Below are positions 17,085 to 25,571 of a DNA stretch of 50,177 nucleotides, piece by piece. Position numbers and translations under genes: made by a program. Location of the stretch: positions 1 through 50,177 of the forward strand of contig CAZRFK010000008.1 of the NCBI GenBank assembly GCA_964599275.1, given 5' to 3'. Positions within the stretch are counted from its first letter, which is position 1. Every line of letters starts with the position of its first letter. The notes beneath the pieces are model-generated. The model was not told the DNA's origin and did not search any database. It worked only from the letters and a program-made list of their open reading frames with translations. Source of the DNA: PUMD01 sp964599275 (GTDB taxonomy: Bacteria > Bacillota > Sulfobacillia > SLMV01).

Positions 17085-18386
17085 ATGATGGCAGCAGGTG
17101 AGAATGACAAGATTTTGCAGCAAATACGAAAGACAATGCCGCCTGTAATAAGTGATGACTGGCCTAATCTGCCGGTTAAGGAGGCGGAAGGGTCCTATTT
17201 AATAACTGATGATGGTCAGATAGCAGATATGATGGGTGGATTTGCCACTGTGAATGTTGGCCATCAGAATCCTGAGGTTATCCAGGCTGCGAAGCAGCAG
17301 ATGGATAAAATTATTCATGCCCCTGTGGGTGTAATGTCCACAGAACCTCAGAGAAAAATGGCCCAAAGGTTGACCCAGATTCTACCTGATCCAATGGACA
17401 TGGTATGGATGGGCAACAGCGGCTCTGAAGCTGTGGAAGCAGCACTGAAAGTTGCTCGCCGTCACACGGGGCGCAGCGGCTTCATATCTTTTTACGGTTC
17501 TTTCCACGGCAGAAGTATGGGAGCTACTTCGGTAACAGCATCAAAAAGCTCATACCGAGCTGGATATTCACCTCTTTTGCCGGAAATTCAGTTTGTTCCC
17601 TATCCCTATTGTTATCGCTGTCCATGGGGACAAGAACGCAGCAGCTGTCAGCTGATGTGTGTGGAGGCAGTGGAGGAAATGCTCAACAGGGTTTTGCCAC
17701 CTGAGCAGACAGCGGGGATAATAATTGAACCTATCCAGGGTGAGGGTGGATTCATTCCAGCTCCCCCCGAATTTTTGCAGGGAATACGTGAAATTTGTGA
17801 CCAACACGATATAATGCTTATCTTTGATGAAATCCAAACCGGGTTTGGTCGAACCGGTAATATGTTTGCGGCAGAAGGTGTCGGTGTTACCCCTGATATA
17901 ATGTGTATGGCAAAGGCTATTGCTTCTGGATTTCCACTGAGTGCAGTGGGAGCTTCATCTGAGATCATGGGAGAGTGGCCGGTTGGCTCGCACGGTTCAA
18001 CCTGTGGAGGTAACTCGGTTGCCTGTGCTGCTGGGTTAGCCACGTTGAGTCAAATTCAGGATGACGAGCTGCCAGAGCGTGCGACGTGTCTGGGAGAGAA
18101 GATTGCTGCTCGCTTGCAACAATGGCCAGAACGCTTTTCTGTTGTTGGTGATGTCAGGGGTTCCGGTCTGATGTGGGGAATAGAATATGTAAGCGCAGAT
18201 GGTGACCCTGATGGCGAGCTGGCTGAAAAAATAGTCCAGACCGCGCTGCAGCGTGGTTTTCTGCATTATGCTGCTGGCTACAAAGGTCAGGTGGTACGTA
18301 TAACTCCCCCGCTTACCATATCTGAAGATCTTCTTATTGCAGACATTGATCTGCTTGAAGAGCTGACATCAGAACTAGATTGCTAG
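17085..18386 (+). CDS. Class III PLP-dependent aminotransferase (4-aminobutyrate/omega-amino acid type)
   Basis: This 433-residue enzyme would transfer an amino group from an omega-amino acid such as 4-aminobutyrate. Family signatures are GNSGSEAVEAALKVARRHTG (110-129), FHGRSMG (140-146), IIEPIQGEGG (213-222), DEIQTGFGRTG (248-258; Asp248 contacts the PLP ring) and the Schiff-base Lys277 in MAKAIASGFP. A Cys cluster (YCYRCPWG, with SSCQLMC further on; Cys176, 179, 188, 192) could bind metal or form disulphides. GAGGAGG five bases before ATG 17085 fixes the start. The substrate is not certain; related enzymes accept ornithine derivatives or beta-amino acids. It ends at a strong terminator and is divergent from a putative regulator. 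Confidence 0.88.
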   Translation: MMAAGENDKILQQIRKTMPPVISDDWPNLPVKEAEGSYLITDDGQIADMMGGFATVNVGHQNPEVIQAAKQQMDKIIHAPVGVMSTEPQRKMAQRLTQILPDPMDMVWMGNSGSEAVEAALKVARRHTGRSGFISFYGSFHGRSMGATSVTASKSSYRAGYSPLLPEIQFVPYPYCYRCPWGQERSSCQLMCVEAVEEMLNRVLPPEQTAGIIIEPIQGEGGFIPAPPEFLQGIREICDQHDIMLIFDEIQTGFGRTGNMFAAEGVGVTPDIMCMAKAIASGFPLSAVGASSEIMGEWPVGSHGSTCGGNSVACAAGLATLSQIQDDELPERATCLGEKIAARLQQWPERFSVVGDVRGSGLMWGIEYVSADGDPDGELAEKIVQTALQRGFLHYAAGYKGQVVRITPPLTISEDLLIADIDLLEELTSELDC

Positions 18387-18389
18387 CAG

Positions 18390-18435
18390 GGTGGGGGAGG
18401 ATGACTTCCTCCCCCCACCATGCGTTGTTTTTTAC
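18390..18435 (+). terminator. Rho-independent terminator of the aminotransferase gene
   Basis: GGTGGGGGAGG (18390-18400) pairs with CCTCCCCCCACC (18408-18419), forming an 11-bp GC-rich stem with one bulge, followed by a run ending in TTGTTTTTT. It begins four bases after the stop codon. Confidence 0.85.
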
Positions 18436-18502
18436 GCCAAAAAGCAGCAGGTTATTCACCAGTAAATTTTTTGTTCTATATTCACAACTGGAGGTTGTAT
18501 AT

Positions 18503-18827
18503 TTGACTTTACTTCACAAGGTGCATGATAAATTTCCATACACTGTAAAGGCCAACCTACTGCAGGTTGAAAATGTTGAGATTTCGGCTGCCGGATTGAG
18601 TCCTGATGTAGAGGTTATCGAGGCCAGGCTTTTACAGATCAACCGGGTGAATTTTCTGCTGCATTGAAGGATGTTCTGGAACTCGACCTGAAGGACAATT
18701 TTCATAGAGCTGTTTTCACTGCCACGGTTAACGCGGTGCTCTGCAGTCTGGTGTGGTGGATAAGCCTGTCCATTGTCGGGATGATGAAATGGAAAACTGT
18801 GTACAGGAGAGAGGAGACTATATTTGA
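18503..18827 (+). pseudogene. Frameshifted, truncated DUF364-type (putative Rossmann-like/heavy-metal chelation) gene
   Basis: A GGAGG site precedes a TTG at 18503. The reading frame carries a family-like N-terminus, then slips: SPDVEVI continues as GQAFTDQPGEFSAALKDVLE only if two bases near 18622 are removed. The next block (NFHRAVFTATVNAVLCSL) continues as VVDKPVHCRDDEMENC only if one base is added near 18751. The joined text resembles the N-terminal part of DUF364-containing proteins as I remember them (GQAFTD, RAV-ATLNAV, VDxxVHCxDDE). It stops at TGA 18825, so the C-terminal Rossmann-like domain is missing. Two opposing indels plus truncation indicate a decayed gene. A programmed event is unlikely. 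Confidence 0.6.
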
Positions 18828-18898
18828 TTGTCAGAAATATCACATAATTTGACATGGGTCCCATCAGGAATGTGTAGTAAATCTGGAATTTATAATTT

Positions 18899-19054
18899 TT
18901 AGGAGTAAATCGACAAACTGATAACCAGTGTCATTTGCAACAGAATATTTTGGACAAACACATCAAAACTGCAGCACGGAAAATAACCCGCTGTTATTTC
19001 ACCTGCTCTTTCACCCTTTGTTCTATTCTGCAGTCTATCTTCAGTGTAACGCAT
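18899..19054 (-). CDS. Possible small hydrophobic protein (51 aa)
   Basis: The ORF runs from ATG 19054, preceded by GAGGTGATATTA, which is an acceptable ribosome binding site, to TAA at 18899. The N-terminal half is charged (RYTEDRLQNRTKGERAGE) and the C-terminal half is hydrophobic (FVQNILLQMTLVISLSI), compatible with one membrane helix. No family is recognised and it lies beside a decayed gene, so it may be chance. Apart from it and the start of the next gene, 18828-19163 holds nothing I can identify. Confidence 0.3.
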   Translation of the reverse strand: MRYTEDRLQNRTKGERAGEITAGYFPCCSFDVFVQNILLQMTLVISLSIYS

Positions 19055-19163
19055 TAATATCACCTCACCATTTTGACAGCCCAATCACTATTTGTGGATA
19101 TCTATGACTTCACTGCAGACAATACCTATTGTGTACATAGTACTGTCGATTTGAGGGTTGATT

Positions 19164-20300
19164 GTGGGCAGGATCATTCGTGGACCACTTTACAAGGACA
19201 CCAAAACCAAAAGGCTGGTACACAGGCTGCGGCGTGGTGCGGTGGCAGTTGTGTCGCATCAGGACCTGGATGCAGTGGCATCCGAGGATTTAATTCGTTG
19301 TCGTCCTGCAGCCGTCATTAACACGCAGAAATTTCTGACTGGTTCTTATCCTACTCGAGGGGCTAAATTACTTATCAAAGCAGGCGTTGTACTGTTAGAA
19401 GTTGATGACGACACGATATTTGAACTTCCGGAAAATACAGGCGTGGAAATACGTGGAAACGAGATAAACTGTCAGGGACTTCTGGTGATCAAGGCTAGAA
19501 GGATAAATTCCAGTTATATTGCTCAAGTCATGCAGGATGCCAGAGATAATATGCCCCGGCGGCTGCGGGATTTTGTGGAAAACACCATCACTTTCGCACA
19601 ACGCGAGAAATCACTTCTTCTCAAGGAACCGCCCATTCCTTCAATTGAAACAGACATGGAAGGCCAACCGGTGTTGGTGGCAGTCAGGGGACGCAGCTAC
19701 CGGACAGATCTACAGGCCATGAGAACGTATATAAATGAACAATCTCCGGTGATTGTTGCAGTGGATGGAGCGGCTGATGCACTGCTGGATTTGGGTTATT
19801 GGCCTGACATACTACTTGGTGACATGGATAGCGTAAGCGGAGAAGTGTTGCACAGGTGTGCTGAAAAAGGAACTGAGTTGGTGGTCCACGGTTATACAGA
19901 TGGCCGGGCCCCCGGTCAGGAGAGAGTGGTTGAAATGGGTCTTGCGCACCAGGTGTTTTCAGTGGGTGGGACAAGCGAGGATGCTGCCCTGCTTTTGGCA
20001 GACAGTCTTGGGGCTGAGCTGATTGTTGCAGTTGGCACCCATTCAGATCCGGTAGAGTTCATGGAGAAGGGTCGGGCTGGTATGGCAAGTACCATGCTTG
20101 TGCGTCTGCGTGTGGGGGAGAAACTGGTTGATGCCAAGGGTGTCAGCGAGCTCTATCGGACGGAGCCACAGCCGGCGGACATGCTGTGGGTGTTGGGAGC
20201 TGGTCTGATTCCAGCGGTGGTTCTTTTGTGGGGTTCTCCAGCTTTCAATATGCTTTTCAGGCTTTTGTTAGTACATTTCAGGGCGACATTGGGGGTATAA
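19164..20300 (+). CDS. steA: SteA-like putative cytokinetic ring protein (thiamin pyrophosphokinase-like fold)
   Basis: The roughly 378-residue protein resembles SteA, first described in Corynebacterium as a protein affecting cell division and envelope integrity. The N-terminal half has GAVAVVSHQDLDAVASEDLI and RCRPAAVIN. The C-terminal half is thiamin pyrophosphokinase-like, with VIVAVDGAADALLDLGYWPD and LLGDMDSVS. It ends in a membrane anchor (MLWVLGAGLIPAVVLLWG). Start GTG 19164 is preferred because GAGGG lies six bases before it; a TTG two codons earlier abuts the site. It is the first gene of an overlapping operon with two glycosyltransferase-type enzymes and a phosphoesterase, a context pointing to envelope assembly. 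Ligand and exact role are unknown. Confidence 0.8.
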   Translation: MGRIIRGPLYKDTKTKRLVHRLRRGAVAVVSHQDLDAVASEDLIRCRPAAVINTQKFLTGSYPTRGAKLLIKAGVVLLEVDDDTIFELPENTGVEIRGNEINCQGLLVIKARRINSSYIAQVMQDARDNMPRRLRDFVENTITFAQREKSLLLKEPPIPSIETDMEGQPVLVAVRGRSYRTDLQAMRTYINEQSPVIVAVDGAADALLDLGYWPDILLGDMDSVSGEVLHRCAEKGTELVVHGYTDGRAPGQERVVEMGLAHQVFSVGGTSEDAALLLADSLGAELIVAVGTHSDPVEFMEKGRAGMASTMLVRLRVGEKLVDAKGVSELYRTEPQPADMLWVLGAGLIPAVVLLWGSPAFNMLFRLLLVHFRATLGV

Positions 20301-20302
20301 AA

Positions 20303-21058
20303 ATGAGTCCAGTCAAGGAACGACAGCGTATTGCTGCCCTGGTTCCCGCTTATAACGAAGGAAACTCAATAAGAAAAACAGTTGAAGCGCTCCTGGCAGT
20401 GCCGGAAATTGATCTCATCATTGTAGTGGATGATGGTTCCGTTGATCACACCGCCGGGGTGGTGGCTGGTTTGCATAACCCGCGTGTGCAGCTGAGCCGT
20501 ATACCGCGCAATCGTGGCAAGGGGGCGGCATTAAACCATGGTATGAAAATACTTGAATCCCAGAATATTGATATTTTTGTGTTTTGTGATGCTGATCTGG
20601 GTGATTCTGCACGCGAGGTCCGTAAACTGCTTCTTCCGGTGTTGGCGGACAAGGTCGATATGACTACGGCTCTGCTGCCTGATACAGGAAGTGTTGGAGG
20701 ACTGGGAATTGTGGTGGGACTGGCCAGGTATGCGATTCACAGATTGACAGGAAGATTACTGCGAGCCCCCCTATCCGGCCAGAGAGCGTTTACAGCAGAA
20801 GTCTGGAGCTTCACCAGGCCCTGTGCGGGAGGGTATGGAGCGGAGACGGTGATGACCACCAGAGCACTCCGGGCTGGTTTTGAGGTTAAGGAAGTTCCAG
20901 TGGAGATGTTTCATAACGTGACCGACAATTCACTGGCCGGGATCATGCACCGGTTTCGTCAGCTCATAGACGTGGGCCGGGGATTGATAGGACTTCTGCT
21001 GCAGAGCCGTCGGCACAAGAGAGTGAACAGGCAGAGTCAGTATGGAGTTGAATCATGA
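20303..21058 (+). CDS. Family 2 glycosyltransferase (GT-A fold)
   Basis: The 251-residue enzyme shows the GT2 core: AALVPAYNEGNSI at the N-terminus, VVDDGSVDHT with the nucleotide-binding DDGS (43-46), RNRGKGAALNHGM and the metal-binding FCDADLGD (Asp96, Asp98). The acceptor-side text (PLSGQRAFTAEVW, GYGAETVMTTRAL) resembles dolichyl-phosphate glucose/mannose synthase-like members. No membrane helix is clear, so it is probably peripheral to the membrane. It starts three bases after the steA stop and its stop overlaps the next start (ATGA), so translation is coupled. The likely product is a sugar-polyprenyl phosphate or a lipid-linked glycan; this is inferred from context. Confidence 0.85.
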   Translation: MSPVKERQRIAALVPAYNEGNSIRKTVEALLAVPEIDLIIVVDDGSVDHTAGVVAGLHNPRVQLSRIPRNRGKGAALNHGMKILESQNIDIFVFCDADLGDSAREVRKLLLPVLADKVDMTTALLPDTGSVGGLGIVVGLARYAIHRLTGRLLRAPLSGQRAFTAEVWSFTRPCAGGYGAETVMTTRALRAGFEVKEVPVEMFHNVTDNSLAGIMHRFRQLIDVGRGLIGLLLQSRRHKRVNRQSQYGVES

Positions 21059-21984
21059 CCTGGTCTGTGGGGAGGTACCTCCTGGGCAGTCTGCCGGTCA
21101 GCTGGTTGCTGTTTGGCATAAGTTATTGGGGGTTTATCCGCTTATCGCGGTCTGGCTCTGAATTTATGCACCAGAGGGGGATGGTAAGGGATAATATTGA
21201 AAGAAAGCCTGTGCCTACGGCCGCCGCATCTATAGGGGTGGCTGTTCAAGCGGTCACCATAGCAGCCGCACTACAGGTATTTGGTGCACACAGCGGAAAG
21301 CACCTTGTACCAGTTATGACCCTCTGTTTTCTCGCATTGGGATTGTACGATGATTGGCAGGCGGTAATGAAACCGAAACAGGCGGAGATCAAGGGGTGGA
21401 GGGGCCATTTTTCTGCTATGTTACACGCGCAACCCAGTTCTGGTGCCATAAAAGCTGTTCTAGGAGGTGCAGCTTCTCTGGCAGGAGTATACTCCGTTTC
21501 CAGTTTGTTGTATCCGCTGCAGGCAGATGCAGGAGCTTACGGTTCACTGGCGGGGGTGCTCCTGGGGCTGCCGGATGCAGCCATAATAGCGCTTTCTGCC
21601 AACACCATTAACTGTCTTGATGTAAAACCTGGTAGAGCAGCAAAGTTCCTTGCTGCGGCCTGGCTGCCCATGCTGCTCATTCCCGCTTTACCCGTCCCGC
21701 CGCTTGTTGGTGCCGCGGTATTTCTTGCTCCAGTGTTGGGGTTTTTGCCAGGTGATCTTTCCGGGGAAATGATGATGGGTGATGCAGGTGCAAATGCGTG
21801 GGGAGCCATGTGGGGTGCCGCAGCCGTTGTCTTACTTCCCCTTTATATGAGATGGATTCTGGTGGGACTGCTGATGGCTGCAGCCGTGGTGGCGGAGACT
21901 GTGACTTTCAGTGCTCTCATAAGAAGCAGTGGCTTTTTACGCCAACTGGACGAATGGGGGTGTGATGATAGTGTTGGACGTTGA
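21055..21984 (+). CDS. Polytopic membrane transferase of the MraY/WecA (GT4) superfamily, divergent
   Basis: The 309-residue protein has about nine to ten predicted membrane helices. It keeps the acidic pair in LGLYDDWQ (Asp99, Asp100), the asparagine segment SANTINCLDVKPGRAAKF (181-198) and MMGDAGANAWG (240-250), the positions where MraY and WecA have DDxxK, NxxNxxDGxDGL and GDxGSLxLG. The family transfers a sugar-1-phosphate from a UDP-sugar to undecaprenyl phosphate. The middle motif is clearly altered (LDVKPGR in place of DGLDGLA), so the substrate or the activity may differ. It overlaps both neighbours (ATGA with the GT2; 20 bases with the phosphoesterase). Confidence 0.8.
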   Translation: MTWSVGRYLLGSLPVSWLLFGISYWGFIRLSRSGSEFMHQRGMVRDNIERKPVPTAAASIGVAVQAVTIAAALQVFGAHSGKHLVPVMTLCFLALGLYDDWQAVMKPKQAEIKGWRGHFSAMLHAQPSSGAIKAVLGGAASLAGVYSVSSLLYPLQADAGAYGSLAGVLLGLPDAAIIALSANTINCLDVKPGRAAKFLAAAWLPMLLIPALPVPPLVGAAVFLAPVLGFLPGDLSGEMMMGDAGANAWGAMWGAAAVVLLPLYMRWILVGLLMAAAVVAETVTFSALIRSSGFLRQLDEWGCDDSVGR

Positions 21985-23407
21985 TTGGCAGTCGGATCGT
22001 CTCAAACGGTGGCTCTTATTTGCTGCGGTTCTGGGTGGTGTGCTCTTGACTATGTGGTTTTTCAGTCAGAGAAGTGTAGAGGTTTTTGGACTTCAACTGC
22101 GGGTACACGCAGCACCTGCCCTGCGGGGTGCAACCCGACTTGATGTTCCCCCCCTTGGAGAGTTGACAGCACAGACACACCTGGCCCCAGTAAGCATCAA
22201 GCTCTCTCTGCGTCAGATCGATTTTGCTGTGCTGGCTCAGTTAGTTGAGGGCGCAGCTGATTTTTCAGACATGGTTCCTGGTTTGCAGCGCAATATTGTC
22301 AGGGAGATGTTTACTTATGTCCTCTCACTGATGTTTATAGCCGGGGTTTCAAGTGCCCTGCTGGCTCTAACTCTGAATTTGCGGACCGTGCAGTTTGTGG
22401 CAATTGCCTTCGCAGCTGGTTTTGTCGCCATTGCTTTAATATCTGCTTTTACCTATGCCACCTTTGATGTGGAGGCTTTCAACAGGCCGAGATTTGATGG
22501 TATGATCGCTGCTTATCCACATCTTTGGGAGGAGGTTCAGGGCGGTATTCAGAGACTCGAGCAGCTGCGTGGACAGATGCGGGCTCTGGGAACCGGTGTG
22601 ATGGAGATATATGGAGAACCAGCTCTTCCTCAATTGGGTTGGGAGGAAACAGATTTCAGTTTTTTAGTCGTCAGTGATATTCACAACAACGTTGCTGCTT
22701 TGGATTTTGTCGGAGGACTGGTTAGTACTTATCCAGTTAGGGCAATAATCGATGCAGGAGATTTGACAGACTGGGGGACCCCTCTGGAAGCTCAGTTAGC
22801 AGGCCAGATAGAACAGCTCAATGTGCCATATATGTTTGTTGCTGGCAACCATGAATCACCGCAGATGATTGAGAGATTGAAGCAGACGGAGCACGTATCG
22901 GTCCTGGATGGCTGGAAAAGCTTATCTGGTGTCCGGATTCTGGGATTGCCCGATCCCTCTTCTATCCGGGCCAGTCCTTCCACGGCATCTCCCGAGGAGA
23001 TGGAAGACCTGCAGAAAAGCTACACTGAGGCTATACAGGTACAGCAAAAGGACGAAGAAGAACTGTGGATCGTTGTGGGACACGAGCCTCGAGCAGTGGA
23101 GCATTTCACCGAAAATCCTGATGTGGATATCGTGATAGCTGGACACATTCATCAGATGATGGTTGAACAAGACCAACATTCGGTTTATCTGAACCCGGGA
23201 ACAACAGGAGCTGCAGGCGTCCGCGGTCTGGAAGCAGGAGCTGAAACTGTCATTCCATATACTGCCATGCTCCTGCATTTTACCACCCTGCAGCAGGGAG
23301 TTCACCTGCGGGGTGTGGACAGCGTGAGTATCAACCCGCAAAGGGGTGCTCTCACGGTTCAGAGGGAGTTGACCTATCCGGTCGAAGAACCCTCGCCCCG
23401 CAGATGA
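21965..23407 (+). CDS. Membrane-anchored metallophosphoesterase
   Basis: The 480-residue protein has one membrane helix near the N-terminus (about 16-33, LLFAAVLGGVLLTMWFF), an extracytoplasmic-looking segment (40-105), two more helices (116-138 and 142-165) and then a calcineurin-like phosphoesterase domain. Metal ligands appear in order: VVSDIHNN (Asp238, His240), IIDAGDLTDWG (Asp265), VAGNHES (Asn295, His296), VVGHEP and IAGHIHQM, followed by YLNPGTTGAAGVRG. With three helices and a short N-terminal tail inside, the catalytic domain would lie outside the membrane. ATG 21965 overlaps the upstream gene by 20 bases. It is the last gene of the steA operon and might remove phosphate from a lipid carrier or polymer. 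Confidence 0.85.
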   Translation: MIVLDVDWQSDRLKRWLLFAAVLGGVLLTMWFFSQRSVEVFGLQLRVHAAPALRGATRLDVPPLGELTAQTHLAPVSIKLSLRQIDFAVLAQLVEGAADFSDMVPGLQRNIVREMFTYVLSLMFIAGVSSALLALTLNLRTVQFVAIAFAAGFVAIALISAFTYATFDVEAFNRPRFDGMIAAYPHLWEEVQGGIQRLEQLRGQMRALGTGVMEIYGEPALPQLGWEETDFSFLVVSDIHNNVAALDFVGGLVSTYPVRAIIDAGDLTDWGTPLEAQLAGQIEQLNVPYMFVAGNHESPQMIERLKQTEHVSVLDGWKSLSGVRILGLPDPSSIRASPSTASPEEMEDLQKSYTEAIQVQQKDEEELWIVVGHEPRAVEHFTENPDVDIVIAGHIHQMMVEQDQHSVYLNPGTTGAAGVRGLEAGAETVIPYTAMLLHFTTLQQGVHLRGVDSVSINPQRGALTVQRELTYPVEEPSPRR

Positions 23408-23424
23408 AAAATCTTCAGGGTTTA

Positions 23425-25440
23425 TTAATCATTGTTTATCTCAACGAGATCAAATTCAGCGAGATTTTCAAAGAACGTGACCAGATATGGAGTGGTATCT
23501 ATTCCACATTCCCACCTGACGAGATCGCGTATCTCGGCCAGACTGCGGTTTCCATCAGCCCAGTACAGAGAAAGGGTAAAAGCTATGGAACGAACCTGGT
23601 CATTTTTCTGAATCTTTCTCCACTCTTTTTGCTGTTCGTCTGACAGCTCTTTCAATCTACGGCGGAGTGATACCGGTCCTGGATGTGTACGCAGTGGCAC
23701 AATTTTGCTCAGCTGTTGATCGCTTTCAACTTCGTCACATCCACAGCAGCAGTTGTCCTCGTTTGAGTCGTTGTCTGATTTTTGACCGGCTGGGACTGCA
23801 TCAGATGCCTTCAGACGTTGTAGGCTGCTGAGGTAGCTGGAACTCAGGGCCTTTATTTCATCCATCCATTCAGATATGGAGTTTTCATCCAATCCAAGTC
23901 GGTTCAGGCTTTGTATATCTTTCAGGCGACGGTCAGTAAGAAATTCGACATATTCCTTCACCGCATCCATACCTTCGCTCTGCAGATATTCCCACATTCG
24001 GCTGCGTTGGTTTTTCAGAATGTCACTGAATCTCCAGGTCATCTCAGAGGCAAGCCAGGAGGCTTCCCGACTATCAGCCTGAGCGGTGGAGTACGCGTAG
24101 GTGGCCGTTATTGACGCCACCCGGGCCAGCATTTCAGGGTCTATTTTATCCTGGGTGTCCATGCTGGTGTGGTAGAATTTATCAGGCCACTGAATCAACA
24201 TGGGACTGGGGATTCCTACTGTAGGATCGGATAAAATGTAGTGATCTGAGCCGCCGGAAAAGGGAGTGACCGCGTGGCGGAAAGAAGCGTATTTTGCGGT
24301 TTTAGCATAGTTAGTATTATCTCCTCCGGCATGCTGCAGGATCAAGGCAGCAAGATCGCCGGCGAAATTGGGCGTGGCCCGGGGAGGTTGTTCAGCGGTA
24401 AAAGCACCGCCGCTGATGTCCTGTCTGGCTCCCACCATATCAAGATTGATACCGGCCACAAAATCATCCAGATTGTCCTCGTGCTGGGCCAAAAATGCGT
24501 ATGTGCCGGCCATTTCAGGTATGAAAAGGAAGCGAATTGTTCTACGAGGCGAGGGAAGATTCTCTTGTTCGATGGAGGTTTTCAATGTCCTGGCTGCCTC
24601 CATTGCTGCACTCACGCCTGAGGCATTGTCGTTGGCACTGGGTTGGGGATGACAGAGGTGAGCAGTGATCAGGACTTCCTCACTGGTCGTACCTGGTATT
24701 TTTACGCTGACTACCTCCATGGTTCCATCGAAAAATTCCGCCTGCACCTCTGCGTGCACTTTCACTGGATGGTCGGCTTGCTCAAGCAGTTTTCGGGTTC
24801 TTGCACCTTCCCGCGGACTCAGCACAAAACCGGGGCAGGGTTGTTCTTCAGAGCCGAACCAGAAGGAGCGATAGGCCAAAGCATCCGGCAGATCCATAGT
24901 CCTGCGCACGGGTGGAAAGGTGGGCATTTGGTCAGTAATTATTCCAGCTGCGCCTCTTTCGACAACCGCCAGCTGATACACACGTCCGGGAGCAGAATCA
25001 ACCAGAACAAATTTACCATCAACATCGATGTCCTCATAGCTTTTCTGTTGGTCGGCCTTGTCAACGGCTACTATTTCAGCGGTTATACCTCCCTCAGGCG
25101 TGGGTCCGCACCTCTGGATCACGCTGAGTTTGTTTTCTGAGTAGTCGGCCAGTTTCCCTGCGTGTTTTTTCGGTGAAATCAGTTCCAGTATGGCGTTTTC
25201 CATTTTCCATTCCCGCTGGACCGGGGGCTGCCCCCATATGGTTGATTGTCCATCTGCCGGGTAGGTGAATATTTCTGAATCCAAACCGAATTCAGTACAG
25301 GTATCGTGAACGTAGTGAGCGGACTCGCGAAACCCTTCGGAAACCTGAATGCGATGAAACCGACTGACCTCTCGTATATAAGATATGGCTCTTTCCGGTG
25401 AAGTTTCGGCGTCTATCTTGCTGTAATAATCAAAGAACAT
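23425..25440 (-). CDS. M28-family aminopeptidase-like protein with PA-type insertion and C-terminal extension
   Basis: The 671-residue protein has an N-terminal helical cap, a protease-associated-like insertion (about 105-235, EIVAVDKADQ to FVLSPREG) and the M28 zinc core: TAHLCHPQPSANDNASG (His264, Asp271), FIPEMAGTYAF (Glu309), INLDMVG and a late SGGSDHYIL. About 90 residues at the C-terminus resemble a winged helix (RSLAEIRDLVRWECG). A CCCGC cluster in an acidic linker near residue 575 is unusual. No signal peptide is visible. ATG 25440 is forced because the preceding in-frame codon is TGA. The strong AAAGGAGGTG lies about 38 bases upstream behind a hairpin. It follows the DUF4129 gene by 131 bases and is convergent with the phosphoesterase. 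Confidence 0.85.
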   Translation of the reverse strand: MFFDYYSKIDAETSPERAISYIREVSRFHRIQVSEGFRESAHYVHDTCTEFGLDSEIFTYPADGQSTIWGQPPVQREWKMENAILELISPKKHAGKLADYSENKLSVIQRCGPTPEGGITAEIVAVDKADQQKSYEDIDVDGKFVLVDSAPGRVYQLAVVERGAAGIITDQMPTFPPVRRTMDLPDALAYRSFWFGSEEQPCPGFVLSPREGARTRKLLEQADHPVKVHAEVQAEFFDGTMEVVSVKIPGTTSEEVLITAHLCHPQPSANDNASGVSAAMEAARTLKTSIEQENLPSPRRTIRFLFIPEMAGTYAFLAQHEDNLDDFVAGINLDMVGARQDISGGAFTAEQPPRATPNFAGDLAALILQHAGGDNTNYAKTAKYASFRHAVTPFSGGSDHYILSDPTVGIPSPMLIQWPDKFYHTSMDTQDKIDPEMLARVASITATYAYSTAQADSREASWLASEMTWRFSDILKNQRSRMWEYLQSEGMDAVKEYVEFLTDRRLKDIQSLNRLGLDENSISEWMDEIKALSSSYLSSLQRLKASDAVPAGQKSDNDSNEDNCCCGCDEVESDQQLSKIVPLRTHPGPVSLRRRLKELSDEQQKEWRKIQKNDQVRSIAFTLSLYWADGNRSLAEIRDLVRWECGIDTTPYLVTFFENLAEFDLVEINND

Positions 25441-25445
25441 TCATT

Positions 25446-25486
25446 CCTGGCAGTTCTGAAAATGTTTCTGCCAGGTCACCTCCTTT
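25446..25486 (-). promoter_or_regulatory. Shine-Dalgarno separated from start codon by an 8-bp hairpin
   Basis: Minus-strand order: AAAGGAGGTG (25486 to 25477), one base, CCTGGCAG (25475-25468), a 14-base loop, CTGCCAGG (25453-25446), AATGA, ATG (25440). The arms are perfect complements. Folding the hairpin brings the ribosome binding site to about 7-8 bases from the ATG, the normal distance; unfolded it is too far away. Confidence 0.6.
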
Positions 25487-25571
25487 CGGTGGATTCTACA
25501 TTTTACGTAATTTCGACAGCACGGGCGATATACCTGCAATATGTGGTGGCATCTGTTAGGAAGGAGCGGAT

